50,749 nucleotides of DNA, taken from UBA3775 sp964572955. Lineage in GTDB: Bacteria > Bacillota > Clostridia > Lachnospirales > Lachnospiraceae. A program made the translations under genes and the position numbers. The stretch is from assembly GCA_964572955.1 (NCBI GenBank), contig CAZNGY010000009.1, forward strand, positions 1 to 50,749, read 5' to 3'. Of this stretch, positions 24,748-33,985 are shown piece after piece (the stretch's first letter is position 1; each line of letters begins with the position of its first letter). The notes beneath the pieces are model-generated. The model saw only the letters and a list, made by a program, of their open reading frames with translations. It ran no database searches and was not told the DNA's origin.

Positions 24748-26025
24748 TTATCTGTAAATAATTTCATCTCTGCCCGGACCATTACTTACCATTGTAATAG
24801 GAACTTCAATTTCTTTTTCTATAAACTCAACATAATCACGACATTCCTTTGGAAGTTTTTCATATTCCTTAATTCCTGTGATGTCGCATTTCCAACCAGG
24901 AAGTGTAACATAAACAGGCTTGCACTTTGCAAGTTTTGTCGTAACAGGGAAATCCTTTACAACCTCTCCTTCAAGCTCATATCCTACACATATTTTAAGT
25001 TCATCCCAACAGCTGAGTGCATCAAGTACCGTAAGTGCAACCTGCTTTGCACCCTGCATACGACATCCGTAACGAGTTGCAACAGTATCAAACCATCCCA
25101 TTCTTCTTGGTCTTCCGGTTGTCGCACCATACTCTCCCTTATCACCACCATGATTACGCATCTTTGCAGCTTCCTCTTCATCAAGAATTTCGCTTACAAA
25201 CTCACCTGCACCTACTGCACTTGAGTATGCTTTTGTAACTGCAATAATATCAGTAATTTCGTACGGAGGTATTCCTGCTCCTATTGCTCCATATGCTGCA
25301 AGTGTTGAAGATGAAGTTACCATAGGATAAATTCCGTGGTCCGGATCCTTAAGTGAACCAAGCTGGCCTTCAAGAAGTATGTTCTTACCTTCTTTTATTG
25401 CATTCTGAATAAATAAAGCAGTATCACACACATATGGTGCTATCATATCTCTGTACTCTGCAAGTGTTGCAAGAAGTTCTTCCGGATTGATAGGGTCCTT
25501 GTGATACATATGTTCAAGTAAAATATTTTTCTGTTCAAGTACTCTGTATACCTTTTCCCTGAGACTTTCTTCGTCAAAAAGTTCCTGTACCTGAAAACCT
25601 ATCTTTGCATACTTATCTGAATAAAAAGGAGCTATTCCGCTCTTTGTTGAACCAAAACTGTTCTTTCCAAGTCTCTCCTCTTCATACTGATCAAAAAGTA
25701 TATGATAAGGCATTATAATCTGAGCTCTGTCGGATACAAGAATCTTTGGCTTTGGAACTCCGCCTTCTACCACTGAATTGATTTCTTTTATAAGATATGG
25801 AATGTTGAGTGCAACACCATTTCCAATGATGCTTGTTGTATGATCATAGAACACACCGCTTGGAAGTAAATGGAGTGCAAATCTTCCATAGTGATTTATG
25901 ATTGTGTGACCGGCATTGCTTCCGCCCTGGAAACGTACTATAATGTCTGACTTCTCGCCTAACATATCGGTGATCTTACCTTTTCCTTCATCACCCCAGT
26001 TTGCACCAACTACTGCTCTTACCAT
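24748..26025 (-). CDS. purA: Adenylosuccinate synthetase
   Basis: Cytoplasmic enzyme joining IMP and aspartate with GTP hydrolysis, the first step from IMP to AMP. The 425-aa length is normal. Signatures are the P-loop-like GANWGDEGKGK near residues 6-16 with the catalytic Asp, the QGGSNAGHT segment near 34 with the catalytic His, GNGVALN, the EGQLGSLKDPDHG region near 218, GEYGATTGRPRRMGW near 298, and the C-terminal VSNGPGRDE. GGGAGG lies eight bases before the ATG. It appears monocistronic, with its own promoter (26094-26122) and a strong terminator. No PurR box or riboswitch was recognised in the short leader. Confidence 0.97.
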   Translation of the reverse strand: MVRAVVGANWGDEGKGKITDMLGEKSDIIVRFQGGSNAGHTIINHYGRFALHLLPSGVFYDHTTSIIGNGVALNIPYLIKEINSVVEGGVPKPKILVSDRAQIIMPYHILFDQYEEERLGKNSFGSTKSGIAPFYSDKYAKIGFQVQELFDEESLREKVYRVLEQKNILLEHMYHKDPINPEELLATLAEYRDMIAPYVCDTALFIQNAIKEGKNILLEGQLGSLKDPDHGIYPMVTSSSTLAAYGAIGAGIPPYEITDIIAVTKAYSSAVGAGEFVSEILDEEEAAKMRNHGGDKGEYGATTGRPRRMGWFDTVATRYGCRMQGAKQVALTVLDALSCWDELKICVGYELEGEVVKDFPVTTKLAKCKPVYVTLPGWKCDITGIKEYEKLPKECRDYVEFIEKEIEVPITMVSNGPGRDEIIYR

Positions 26026-26093
26026 CTGTAAGTCCTCCCGTAAAATGTAACCTAATGTTTATAATTTAGAATGTACCCATAGGCACACCTGCT

Positions 26094-26122
26094 ATTTTAA
26101 CCTAACAGCATATAAAATGCAA
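26094..26122 (-). promoter_or_regulatory. Candidate promoter for purA
   Basis: TTGCAT and TAAAAT, 17 bp apart on the minus strand, in the 129-bp gap after the symporter gene. The predicted start near 26087 gives a leader of about 60 nt. The -35 match is only partial. Confidence 0.4.
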
Positions 26123-26154
26123 CTACAAAATGCTGCCACTGAATGCTTCACGTA

Positions 26155-27744
26155 TTATTTCTTTTCCTCTATACGCTCTTTAGCTGATATTTCTGCTGTA
26201 TACTTTACCTCATAGCATGAGAATATGTCATCAATCATCTTTTTGTCCGGTTTTGCAGTTACCAAAGATATGATAGGAACAATTATAAGTCCTCCAAGCA
26301 TGGCAACAACCCCGGAATTAATTGAAGATTTAAACACGTACGAAAGAATTCTTCCCCAACCGGATGTGTCAATTCCTCCAAGTGTTATTACCAGCTGTAT
26401 TACCGCAATCGCACATCCCCATATATAACATACCCATGTTGCGGTTTTCGTGATGCTTTTCAGATAAAGTCCATATAAAAACGGTGCTAAAAAAGCTCCA
26501 GCGAGTGCACCCCATGAAACTCCCATCATCTGAGCAATAAATGTAACTTCCGGATGAGCATCTTTAAATATTGCTATTAATGCCGATACTGCAATAAAAA
26601 ATACAATAAACATCCTCATCACGAATACCTGTTTCTTTTCTGACATTTCTTTTTTCACTGCCGGTTTAATAACATCAAGAGTAAATGTAGAACTTGAAGT
26701 AAGAACAAGCGAAGACAGTGTTGACATAGATGCCGAAAGAACCAAAACAATAACTATTGCTATTATAACGTCCGGCAGTGTAGAAAGCATTGTAGGTATT
26801 ATTGTATCAAAAAGTGGTTTTCCCGTAGCTTCATTTATGACAACCTTATCAGCATACAGTCTTCCGAACCCGCCAAGGAAATAACATCCTCCGGCAACAA
26901 TAATTGCAAATATTGTAGAAATTACCGTCCCTTTATGTATATCATTCTCACTTTTAATTGCATAAAATTTTCCGACCATCTGAGGAAGTCCCCATGTTCC
27001 GAGTGACGTAAGAATTACAACGAAAAGAAGTGCCAACGGGTCTGGTCCAAAGAATGACGTATATGCGCCTTCCCATCCGGCATCTCCGGTGATTCCTGCA
27101 AGTGCTTTTGTAGCATTTAAAAGACCGCCGTTATCATGCAGTACGGCAGCAATTACTGCAGCAATTCCAAAAAGCATGATTATTCCCTGAATAAAATCGT
27201 TTATGGCTGTTGCCATATATCCTCCGAAAATAACATATATTCCCGTAAGAATTGCCATTACGGCAATTACTGCCCAATAAGGGATGTCAAAAACAAGACC
27301 AAAAAGCGATGACAGACCGTTATATAAAGACGCTGTATATGGTATCAGAAAAACAAAAACTATTACTGATGCAGCCACCTTAAGAGCTGACGAATTAAAT
27401 CTTTTTCCAAAGAAATCCGGCATTGTTTTAGCATCAATATGCTGGGTCATTACTCTGGTTCTTCTTCCTAATACATTCCATGCCAGTAAAGAACCGATAA
27501 ATGCATTGCCAAGTCCTGCCCATGTTGATGCTAATCCGAAATTCCATCCGAATTGTCCGGCATATCCGACAAAAATAACCGCCGAAAAATACGATGTTCC
27601 GAAAGCAAATGCCGTAAGCCATGGTCCGACTCCGCGTCCTCCAAGTACAAACCCTTCAACATCAGATGCATGTTTTCCTGAAACCACTCCGACTCCTATC
27701 ATTACGGCAAAGAAACATACAAGTAAAATAACCGTCAATATCAT
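26155..27744 (-). CDS. Sodium:solute symporter family transporter
   Basis: A 529-aa membrane protein of the SSS family with about 13 hydrophobic segments. Family marks are the N-terminal GFVLGGRGVGPWLTAF near residue 31, GYAGQFGWNFG near 60, and the sodium-site region SASMSTLSSLVLTSSS near 338, typical of PutP/PanF-like carriers. It imports an organic solute with sodium; the substrate cannot be read. The start lies 19 bp after the stop of the acyl-CoA ligase gene, with GGAGG upstream, so the two are one operon. That pairing suggests the transported compound is a carboxylic acid that the ligase then activates. The cytoplasmic C-terminus is lysine- and glutamate-rich (AKERIEEKK). Confidence 0.9.
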   Translation of the reverse strand: MILTVILLVCFFAVMIGVGVVSGKHASDVEGFVLGGRGVGPWLTAFAFGTSYFSAVIFVGYAGQFGWNFGLASTWAGLGNAFIGSLLAWNVLGRRTRVMTQHIDAKTMPDFFGKRFNSSALKVAASVIVFVFLIPYTASLYNGLSSLFGLVFDIPYWAVIAVMAILTGIYVIFGGYMATAINDFIQGIIMLFGIAAVIAAVLHDNGGLLNATKALAGITGDAGWEGAYTSFFGPDPLALLFVVILTSLGTWGLPQMVGKFYAIKSENDIHKGTVISTIFAIIVAGGCYFLGGFGRLYADKVVINEATGKPLFDTIIPTMLSTLPDVIIAIVIVLVLSASMSTLSSLVLTSSSTFTLDVIKPAVKKEMSEKKQVFVMRMFIVFFIAVSALIAIFKDAHPEVTFIAQMMGVSWGALAGAFLAPFLYGLYLKSITKTATWVCYIWGCAIAVIQLVITLGGIDTSGWGRILSYVFKSSINSGVVAMLGGLIIVPIISLVTAKPDKKMIDDIFSCYEVKYTAEISAKERIEEKK

Positions 27745-27763
27745 CTTTCTTTCCTCCGCCTTC

Positions 27764-29395
27764 CTATTTAATCTGTGCTTCGACCAAACTTGAAATACCT
27801 GAATATATTTCTCTGAGTTTTGGTTTTTCTATTTTTCCCGTTGCATTTCTTAATACTGGTGCAAAAATTACTTTTCTTGGTCTCTTATATCTTGGAAGTT
27901 CCATACAAAAATCAGTAATTTCTTCTTCTGTACAGTCCATACCCTCCTTAACTTCTATAATTGCCGCAGTAATTTCTCCCAGTCTGGAATGAGGCAGCCC
28001 GATTACGGCAACATCCTTTATTTTAGAATGGGCCCTGAGGAAATCCTCTATCTGTACCGGATATATGTTCTCACCACCGGTTATTATTACATCCTTCTTT
28101 CTGTCCACAAGATAATAAAAACCATCTTCATCCTGCATAGCCATGTCTCCGGTGTAAAGCCATCCCTCCTTAAGTGTTTCTGCAGTAGCTTTCGGATCAT
28201 TGTAATAACATGTCATCACGCCTCTTCCTTTAACACATAACTCTCCTACTTCGCCCTGTTCTACCTCACGGCCGCCATCCATTATCTTAACTTCCCATTT
28301 ATATCCCGGAACACCTATTGCACCGACTTTATGTATGTTTTCAACACCAAGATGAACACAACCCGGTCCGATTGATTCCGAAAGTCCGTAATTTGTATCA
28401 TACTGATGATGAGGGAATTTGTCCTTCCATCTCTTAATAAGGCTCGGTGGTACAGGCTGCGCACCTATATGCATAAGTCTCCACTGGTCAAGTGAGTATC
28501 TTGACAGTTCTATGTCTCCTGAATCAATTTTATCAAGTATATCCTGTGCCCATGGTACCAACAGCCATACGATAGTTACTTTTTCTTCTGAAACCGTTTT
28601 CAAAATCCACTCCGGTTTAATTCCTTTCAGGAGTACTGCCTTACCTCCTGACAAAAGACTTCCGAACCAGTGCATCTTTGCTCCGGTATGGTAAAGAGGA
28701 GGGATGCAGAGAAATACGTCATCCTCAGTTTGTCCGTGGTGCTGCTGCTCCGTTTCTGCTGCACATACAAGCGAAAGATGTTTATGAAGAATTGCCTTTG
28801 GGAAACCTGTTGTACCGGAACTGAAGTATATTGCAGCATTATCTTCATCACCATATTCAATTCCCGGATCCTTACTTGAACAATACTCTATGTATTTCTC
28901 ATAGCTTTCCGCGAACGTAGGACAATCCTCGCCTACATAAAACATGAATTTTATCCTGTCAATCCTGTTCGCTATGGTCTCTATTCGTCCGGTAAATTCA
29001 GGTCCAAAAACAAGAACGTCACACTCAGCAAGATCAATACAGTACTTAATTTCCTTTGCATCAAATCGATAGTTCATAGGAACTGCAATTGCTCCCGCTT
29101 TAAGAGTTCCGAAATAAATAGGAAGCCATTCAAGGCAGTTCATTAAAAGTATTGCTACTTTATCGCCTTTCTTCACTCCTCTGCTTAAAAGCAGATTTGC
29201 AAAACGGTTGCTCTTACACTCGAAATCCATCCATGTCATTTCACGTCTGTAGCTCTCTCCGAGTTCGCTTTCAACCAGCGCATTTTCACTCCATAAATGA
29301 GGTCTTTCTTTTCCGTCTACCGGGTTTATCTCGACAAGACAAACTTCATCCGGTTTGTTTTTTGCATTTCTTTTCAGATATTCTGTTATTGGCAT
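27764..29395 (-). CDS. AMP-forming acyl-CoA synthetase
   Basis: A 543-aa class I adenylate-forming enzyme that activates a carboxylic acid with ATP and CoA. The ATP-binding motif is YFSSGTTGFPKA near 190-201. Further marks are YGLSES near 338, the YTGD motif near 424, DRKKDVIITGGENIYP near 440-455, and the catalytic Lys in NATGKIEK near 522. N- and C-terminal domains are both complete. The acid specificity is unknown; relatives activate fatty, aromatic, bile or betaine-type acids. It is translated just ahead of the sodium symporter, which supports uptake and activation of one acid. No beta-oxidation or CoA-transferase gene is adjacent, so downstream metabolism must be encoded elsewhere. Confidence 0.92.
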   Translation of the reverse strand: MPITEYLKRNAKNKPDEVCLVEINPVDGKERPHLWSENALVESELGESYRREMTWMDFECKSNRFANLLLSRGVKKGDKVAILLMNCLEWLPIYFGTLKAGAIAVPMNYRFDAKEIKYCIDLAECDVLVFGPEFTGRIETIANRIDRIKFMFYVGEDCPTFAESYEKYIEYCSSKDPGIEYGDEDNAAIYFSSGTTGFPKAILHKHLSLVCAAETEQQHHGQTEDDVFLCIPPLYHTGAKMHWFGSLLSGGKAVLLKGIKPEWILKTVSEEKVTIVWLLVPWAQDILDKIDSGDIELSRYSLDQWRLMHIGAQPVPPSLIKRWKDKFPHHQYDTNYGLSESIGPGCVHLGVENIHKVGAIGVPGYKWEVKIMDGGREVEQGEVGELCVKGRGVMTCYYNDPKATAETLKEGWLYTGDMAMQDEDGFYYLVDRKKDVIITGGENIYPVQIEDFLRAHSKIKDVAVIGLPHSRLGEITAAIIEVKEGMDCTEEEITDFCMELPRYKRPRKVIFAPVLRNATGKIEKPKLREIYSGISSLVEAQIK

Positions 29396-29425
29396 ACCTG
29401 TTCCTCCGTCTTCTGTTATTTATTT

Positions 29426-30976
29426 CTAAAAAAGTGAATAATCAGATGCATCAAGCACCCTGTCTGCAAGTCCTTCATAAAACTCAGGTTCATGGCACAC
29501 CATGATAAGAGTACCCTTATACTCCTTAAGTGCCTTATATAATGAGTCCTTTGCATCTATATCCAAATGATTTGTAGGCTCATCCAAAACCAACACATTA
29601 GATGGTCTTTGCATAAGCTTGCACAATCTCACCTTTGCCTGTTCTCCACCGCTTAACACCCGCACTTTACTTTCTATGTGTTTTGTCGTAAGACCGCATT
29701 TTGCAAGTGCCGAACGTACTTCATACTGAGTATACGAAGGAAACTCATGCCAGATTTCATCAATACAGGTATTGTCACCGTCTCCACTCATTTCCTGTTC
29801 AAAATATCCAACGCTTATATAATCGCCAAGAGTTATTTTTCCGTCCATTTTATCAACAAGACCCAACAAACTCTTCAGCAGTGTTGTTTTTCCTATACCG
29901 TTAGCACCTTTAATGACAATTTTTTCTCCTCTTTCCATGTGAAGATTCATCGGCTTTGTCAACGGTCTATCGTATCCGATTACAAGATTTTCCGTTTCCA
30001 CAACTACTCTTGACGAGGCCCTGTCATCTTTAAATGAAAACTCAGGTTTCGGTTTTTCTGCCGAAAGTTCAATCACATCCATTTTATCAAGTTTTTTCTG
30101 TCTGGACATCGCCATATTTCTTGTGGCAACCCTTGCCTTATTTCTTGCAACAAAGTCTTTAAGTTCCTTTATTTCCTGCTGCTGTTTATTGTATGCAGCT
30201 TCAAGCTGGCTTTTTTTCATTTCATGTACTTCCACAAAATGATCATAGTCTCCCGGATATCTGTCAAGTTTTTGATTTTCCATGTTATAAATTATGTTTA
30301 TTACACTGTTCAAAAACGGAATGTCATGCGATATAAGTATAAATGCATTTTCATATTCATTAAGATACCTTTTAAGCCACTCTATATGCTCCGGGTCAAG
30401 ATAGTTTGTCGGCTCGTCCAACAAAAGGATTTCCGGTTTTTCAAGCAGAAGTTTTGCCAAAAGCACCTTTGTTCTCCAACCGCCGGAGAGCTCCGTAACA
30501 TCTTTATCAAGTCCGAGATCCATTAATCCCAAAGCCCTTGCAACCTCCTCAACTTTTGAATCGATGTTATAAAAATCATGCACTGTCAACAGTTCCTGAA
30601 TTACTCCTAATTCTTCCATGGCTTCATTCATTTCTGTCTCATCCATGTCGCCCATTTTATCGCAAATCTGATTCATGCGTTCTTCCATTTCATACAACCT
30701 CTGGAATGCTCCGTTTAAAACATCCCTGATTGTCATCCCCTTTGTAAGAACCGCATGCTGATCAAGATAACCGGCTTTTACATTTTTTGCCCATGTTACA
30801 GTTCCTTCATCCGGCTGGGTTTTTCCGGTGATGATATTAAAAAAAGTTGATTTTCCTTCTCCGTTTGCACCGATAAGTCCGATATGCTCACCGGCAAGAA
30901 GCCGGAAAGACACATCGTCAAAAATTGCTCTGTCACCAAAGCCAAAGCTTAGGTGTTCCACATTTAGTATACTCAT
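29426..30976 (-). CDS. ABC-F family ATPase
   Basis: A 516-aa soluble protein with two ABC domains and no membrane helices. The first Walker A is GANGEGKST near 36 and the first signature LSGGWRTK near 153; the second are GANGIGKTT near 349 and LSGGEQAK near 433. Between them, residues of about 240-315 form the charged helical linker (EMKKSQLEAAYNKQQQEIK) that in ABC-F proteins reaches the ribosomal P site. Members act as ribosome rescue, translation or antibiotic-protection factors. Nothing in the linker identifies a resistance subtype, so a housekeeping translation factor is the safer reading. It follows the amidase gene by 23 bp. Confidence 0.92.
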   Translation of the reverse strand: MSILNVEHLSFGFGDRAIFDDVSFRLLAGEHIGLIGANGEGKSTFFNIITGKTQPDEGTVTWAKNVKAGYLDQHAVLTKGMTIRDVLNGAFQRLYEMEERMNQICDKMGDMDETEMNEAMEELGVIQELLTVHDFYNIDSKVEEVARALGLMDLGLDKDVTELSGGWRTKVLLAKLLLEKPEILLLDEPTNYLDPEHIEWLKRYLNEYENAFILISHDIPFLNSVINIIYNMENQKLDRYPGDYDHFVEVHEMKKSQLEAAYNKQQQEIKELKDFVARNKARVATRNMAMSRQKKLDKMDVIELSAEKPKPEFSFKDDRASSRVVVETENLVIGYDRPLTKPMNLHMERGEKIVIKGANGIGKTTLLKSLLGLVDKMDGKITLGDYISVGYFEQEMSGDGDNTCIDEIWHEFPSYTQYEVRSALAKCGLTTKHIESKVRVLSGGEQAKVRLCKLMQRPSNVLVLDEPTNHLDIDAKDSLYKALKEYKGTLIMVCHEPEFYEGLADRVLDASDYSLF

Positions 30977-30999
30977 ATATTTTTCCTGTTCCTATTAGT

Positions 31000-31857
31000 T
31001 TATTTTTCTTTTACCAGCAAAGTATCATATCCCAGATTTCTAAGCATATTTTCATCTGTCCGGGCTTCTTCCATTGTATGGTAACCGCACAGCTTAACAA
31101 CATAAAACCTTCCATCAGATTTAACAACCGGCTCAAAATCCTCACCCGCAACCTCTCTGGCAAGCATTATTGCATTTCTATAGATTCTGAACAGTCCAAG
31201 CTGGATGTAATACTCACCTTCACAAGACACTTCAGTATTACTCATTCCGTTTTTTGCTTCTGCCGTTACTGCTTCTGTTTTTTCTGATTCAGATAATGTA
31301 AAACCGGCAGAAACATCGCGCTTTTCTTCAGGTTTATATATCGTTGCTATTCCATCGGCAATTGCCGTGGCAATTGCCTGAAGGTTTCTATCATAAATCA
31401 TATTATCATAATCATTATCTATAAAACCTGATTCTACAAGTATCGCCGGCATAACAGTACGTTTCAGAACCGCAAGTTCCTTTCTTTCTTCCGTCCCAAG
31501 GCTGGTAAATCCCAATTCCTCCATTCCGGAATTAATCGCATCCGCAATTTCTTTTTTCACACCACTATTATCATACACAAGTGTTTGTACTCCGGAATAT
31601 GTGTTAGGTGCATAAGCTGCATTCCTGTGAAGTGAAACAAACAAATCCGCTTCAGCTGAGTTCCCCTTTCTTGCCTTTTCTATAGGCGAATCGTATACAT
31701 CGTCCGTTCGTGTATAATATACATCAAATCCTCTGTCTTCAAGCTGTTTTCCAAGTTCGAATGCCAGACTCAGATTATCATCCTTTTCCTTACGGCCATT
31801 ATACATTGCACCGTTATCAAAACCTCCGTGTCCGGCATCTATTGCTATCAAAGCCAT
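31000..31857 (-). CDS. N-acetylmuramoyl-L-alanine amidase with SPOR domain, no signal peptide
   Basis: A 285-aa protein. Residues 1-180 are a complete amidase_3 domain with zinc ligands H10 in DAGHGG, E24 and H77 in SLHRNA, and the catalytic Glu in LVESGFIDN near 148. Residues of about 208-285 form a SPOR domain (YYIQLGLFRIYRNA, VVKLCGYHTMEEA) that binds denuded glycan strands. There is no signal peptide or anchor. The order amidase then SPOR without export signal matches Bacillus CwlC, which acts from the mother-cell cytoplasm during lysis at the end of sporulation. A similar role here would imply a sporulating relative; this is inference. It is transcribed in the same direction as the ABC-F gene. 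Confidence 0.87.
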   Translation of the reverse strand: MALIAIDAGHGGFDNGAMYNGRKEKDDNLSLAFELGKQLEDRGFDVYYTRTDDVYDSPIEKARKGNSAEADLFVSLHRNAAYAPNTYSGVQTLVYDNSGVKKEIADAINSGMEELGFTSLGTEERKELAVLKRTVMPAILVESGFIDNDYDNMIYDRNLQAIATAIADGIATIYKPEEKRDVSAGFTLSESEKTEAVTAEAKNGMSNTEVSCEGEYYIQLGLFRIYRNAIMLAREVAGEDFEPVVKSDGRFYVVKLCGYHTMEEARTDENMLRNLGYDTLLVKEK

Positions 31858-31915
31858 AAATCACCATCAAGCTCTTTTATTGCTAGTATATGCAGCCTGG
31901 TTTCATTAGTTACCC

Positions 31916-33145
31916 TTAGAATCTGTGTATAAATATTCCGCTTCTGAGTTTTGGTTCAAACCATGTTGACTTTGGAGGCATCAGCATGTTATCGTCAGCC
32001 ACATCAAAAAGTTCTCTTATTGACGTAGGATGCATTGAAAATGCTGCGATCATATCTTCTGAACATCTTCTCTCAAGTTCAGTCAGACCCCTTATCCCTC
32101 CTACAAAATCTATTCTTTTATCCGTCTTAGGATCCTCAATCCCCAAAATCGGAGCAAGTATATAATTTTGCAGAATAGATACATCCAGTCCATTAACCGG
32201 ATCTGATGGTGCCGATTCTTTTAATGTCAGTCTGTACCAGTGATTGTCCAGATACATCCCCATTTCACCCTTTTTCGAAGGTGCTATCCTGTTTTTCTCC
32301 GGAATTACATAAAAATGTTCTCTTATTTTTTCAATAAACTCATCCGTATCATATCCATTTAAATCTTTAACCACTCTGTTGTATGGCATAATCATTAATT
32401 CATCTTCTGAAAAAAGAACAGATAAAAAGTAATTAAATTCTTCTTTACCGGTATATCCCGGATTCTCTTTTCTTCTCTTAAGTGCTACTTTAACCGCACT
32501 TGCCGCCCTGTGGTGTCCGTCTGCTATGTATATTCTCTCTGTGTTCTCAAATGCCTTTGTTATTCCTTTAACATCTTCTTTATCACTGATTTTCCAGACA
32601 TTATGAACTATTCCGTCCTCAGAAGTAAAACCATACAGTTTTTCACCGGACACGGTTTTTTCTATAATTCTTTTTATATCATCATTTTTGCGGTGTGCAA
32701 GAAAAATCGGTCCCGTCTGCGCACTTAATGCGTCTACATGACGTATGCGATCCATTTCTTTTTCCTCACGCGTGTTTTCATGCTTTCTGATTACACCTGA
32801 AAGGTAATCATCTACATCCGCACACGCTGCAATACCTCTTTGAGAACGTCCGTCCATTATAAGCTCATATATATAATATGCTTCATCGATATCCTCAAAA
32901 TAAGTTCCCTCTGAAATTTCATTTTCAAAAAGCTCTTTTGCTTTTTTATAAGCCTCTTCACAATACATATCTGCTGTTTCAGGCATATTTGTTTCCGGTC
33001 TGTCTATATTTAAAAATGATTTTCTGTCTTTCGCAGCTGCTTCTCTTGCCTCACTCCTGCTATACACATCATATGGAAGTGCTGCTGTTCTCGCTGCCAT
33101 TTCCATCGACGGTCTTGTACATCTGAACGCCTTTATGTGTGCCAT
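31916..33145 (-). CDS. DUF1015 family protein
   Basis: A 409-aa cytoplasmic protein of the DUF1015 family. The core signature is YIADGHHRAASA (near residue 205), preceded by TGPIFLAHRKNDD and followed by FNYFLSVLFSEDELMIMPYNRVVKDL. The C-terminus has FVGGIRGLTELERR and FSMHPTSIRELFDVAD. The family has no assigned biochemical role as far as I know; the conserved His pair and acidic residues suggest a metal or phosphate site. In many Clostridia it sits next to serine or 2-hydroxyacid dehydrogenase genes, but none is here. It follows the membrane protein gene at 33149-33919 by three bases, so the two are co-transcribed. Confidence 0.85.
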   Translation of the reverse strand: MAHIKAFRCTRPSMEMAARTAALPYDVYSRSEAREAAAKDRKSFLNIDRPETNMPETADMYCEEAYKKAKELFENEISEGTYFEDIDEAYYIYELIMDGRSQRGIAACADVDDYLSGVIRKHENTREEKEMDRIRHVDALSAQTGPIFLAHRKNDDIKRIIEKTVSGEKLYGFTSEDGIVHNVWKISDKEDVKGITKAFENTERIYIADGHHRAASAVKVALKRRKENPGYTGKEEFNYFLSVLFSEDELMIMPYNRVVKDLNGYDTDEFIEKIREHFYVIPEKNRIAPSKKGEMGMYLDNHWYRLTLKESAPSDPVNGLDVSILQNYILAPILGIEDPKTDKRIDFVGGIRGLTELERRCSEDMIAAFSMHPTSIRELFDVADDNMLMPPKSTWFEPKLRSGIFIHRF

Positions 33146-33148
33146 TTT

Positions 33149-33919
33149 TCACCCCTCCTGTTCAAATTTTTTAAGTCTCTTTCTGACTACCAACCGCAGA
33201 TTTAAAACTACAAATAAACCCGCCAGTATAATCATTATCAGACTTCTGACTGCAAATCCATTCGCCATTTCATCAGATACAACAAGATTTATTATCTTCG
33301 TAACTCCCCAGTATATGCAGAAAGAAACCGTAAAACATGCGTAAGTTGAAAATTTTCCGCTCATAAAAAAACTGTCACTTAATCCAAAAGCAAAATAAAA
33401 CATAGTACAGAGCATAACAAGTACACATATCACTTCCAGTCCCGCCGAAGCAGTTTCCGCAATTCCTGCGGCTTCTGCAAGCTCCGCATTGAGTATTTTT
33501 TCGGCAAACAGTCCGTCTTTAATTCCTTCTATTCTTTTAGCTGCAAGAAATCCTGTAAATTTATAAATAAGCATGTATTCAGCATAAACTAAAATCATTT
33601 GAATCATGCTCCACAACATTTTTGCCAATAAGAACTTTGTGCCGGTACATCCTGTTGAAAACATATCTGTAACATAGTTTTCATCTCTTAAATTCTTTCT
33701 GTACAGATTAGCTCCTTTTATCGGAATATACAAATATACTGCAGCCCATGCCACGAGATATATCATATTAAGTGTTGTTGTTGCAAGATTTCCATTGCCA
33801 GTCATAATTGGAATAAACATGACAATAAGAAGTGCAACTCCTGCCGTAACAAACATTGCAAAACCCGGAAGCAGGCTTTTTATATCTTTTTTTAAAAACA
33901 ATCTCATCAAAGACTTCAT
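33149..33919 (-). CDS. Membrane protein of unknown function with about six helices
   Basis: About 256 aa from the ATG at 33919, which has AAGAGGT eight bases upstream. An in-frame ATG at 33967 lies inside the terminator of the preceding gene and is rejected. Six hydrophobic segments are visible (for example PGFAMFVTAGVALLIVMFI and LEVICVLVMLCTMFYFAFG), and the C-terminus is basic (RKRLKKFEQEG). The spacing of helices with short loops recalls small ABC-2-type permeases, but no ATPase gene is adjacent and no motif confirms it. The gene ends three bases before the DUF1015 gene. Confidence 0.65.
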   Translation of the reverse strand: MKSLMRLFLKKDIKSLLPGFAMFVTAGVALLIVMFIPIMTGNGNLATTTLNMIYLVAWAAVYLYIPIKGANLYRKNLRDENYVTDMFSTGCTGTKFLLAKMLWSMIQMILVYAEYMLIYKFTGFLAAKRIEGIKDGLFAEKILNAELAEAAGIAETASAGLEVICVLVMLCTMFYFAFGLSDSFFMSGKFSTYACFTVSFCIYWGVTKIINLVVSDEMANGFAVRSLIMIILAGLFVVLNLRLVVRKRLKKFEQEG

Positions 33920-33931
33920 ATTAACCTCTTT

Positions 33932-33975
33932 AAAAAAATAAGGTGGTCTGAAAACCTTTGGATTCAAACCACCTT
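33932..33975 (-). terminator. Terminator after the SH3 membrane protein gene
   Basis: Stem AAGGTGGT / ACCACCTT with a 20-nt loop and a T-rich tail (ATTTTTTTA) on the minus strand, 10 bp after the stop at 33986. Confidence 0.85.
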
Positions 33976-33985
33976 TTTTGACATG

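Noticed and set aside
26106..26135. CAGCAT/ATGCTG inverted repeat between the symporter gene and purA as a terminator
   Set aside because: Only six base pairs, a long loop and no T run; it also overlaps the candidate purA promoter.
27764..29395. Bile-acid CoA ligase (BaiB) assignment
   Set aside because: General adenylate-forming motifs are present, but no other bai genes are nearby and specificity cannot be read.
33940..33975. tRNA-like T-loop sequence (GGTTTGAATCC on the minus strand)
   Set aside because: It is the loop side of a short terminator hairpin; no acceptor, D or anticodon stems exist around it.
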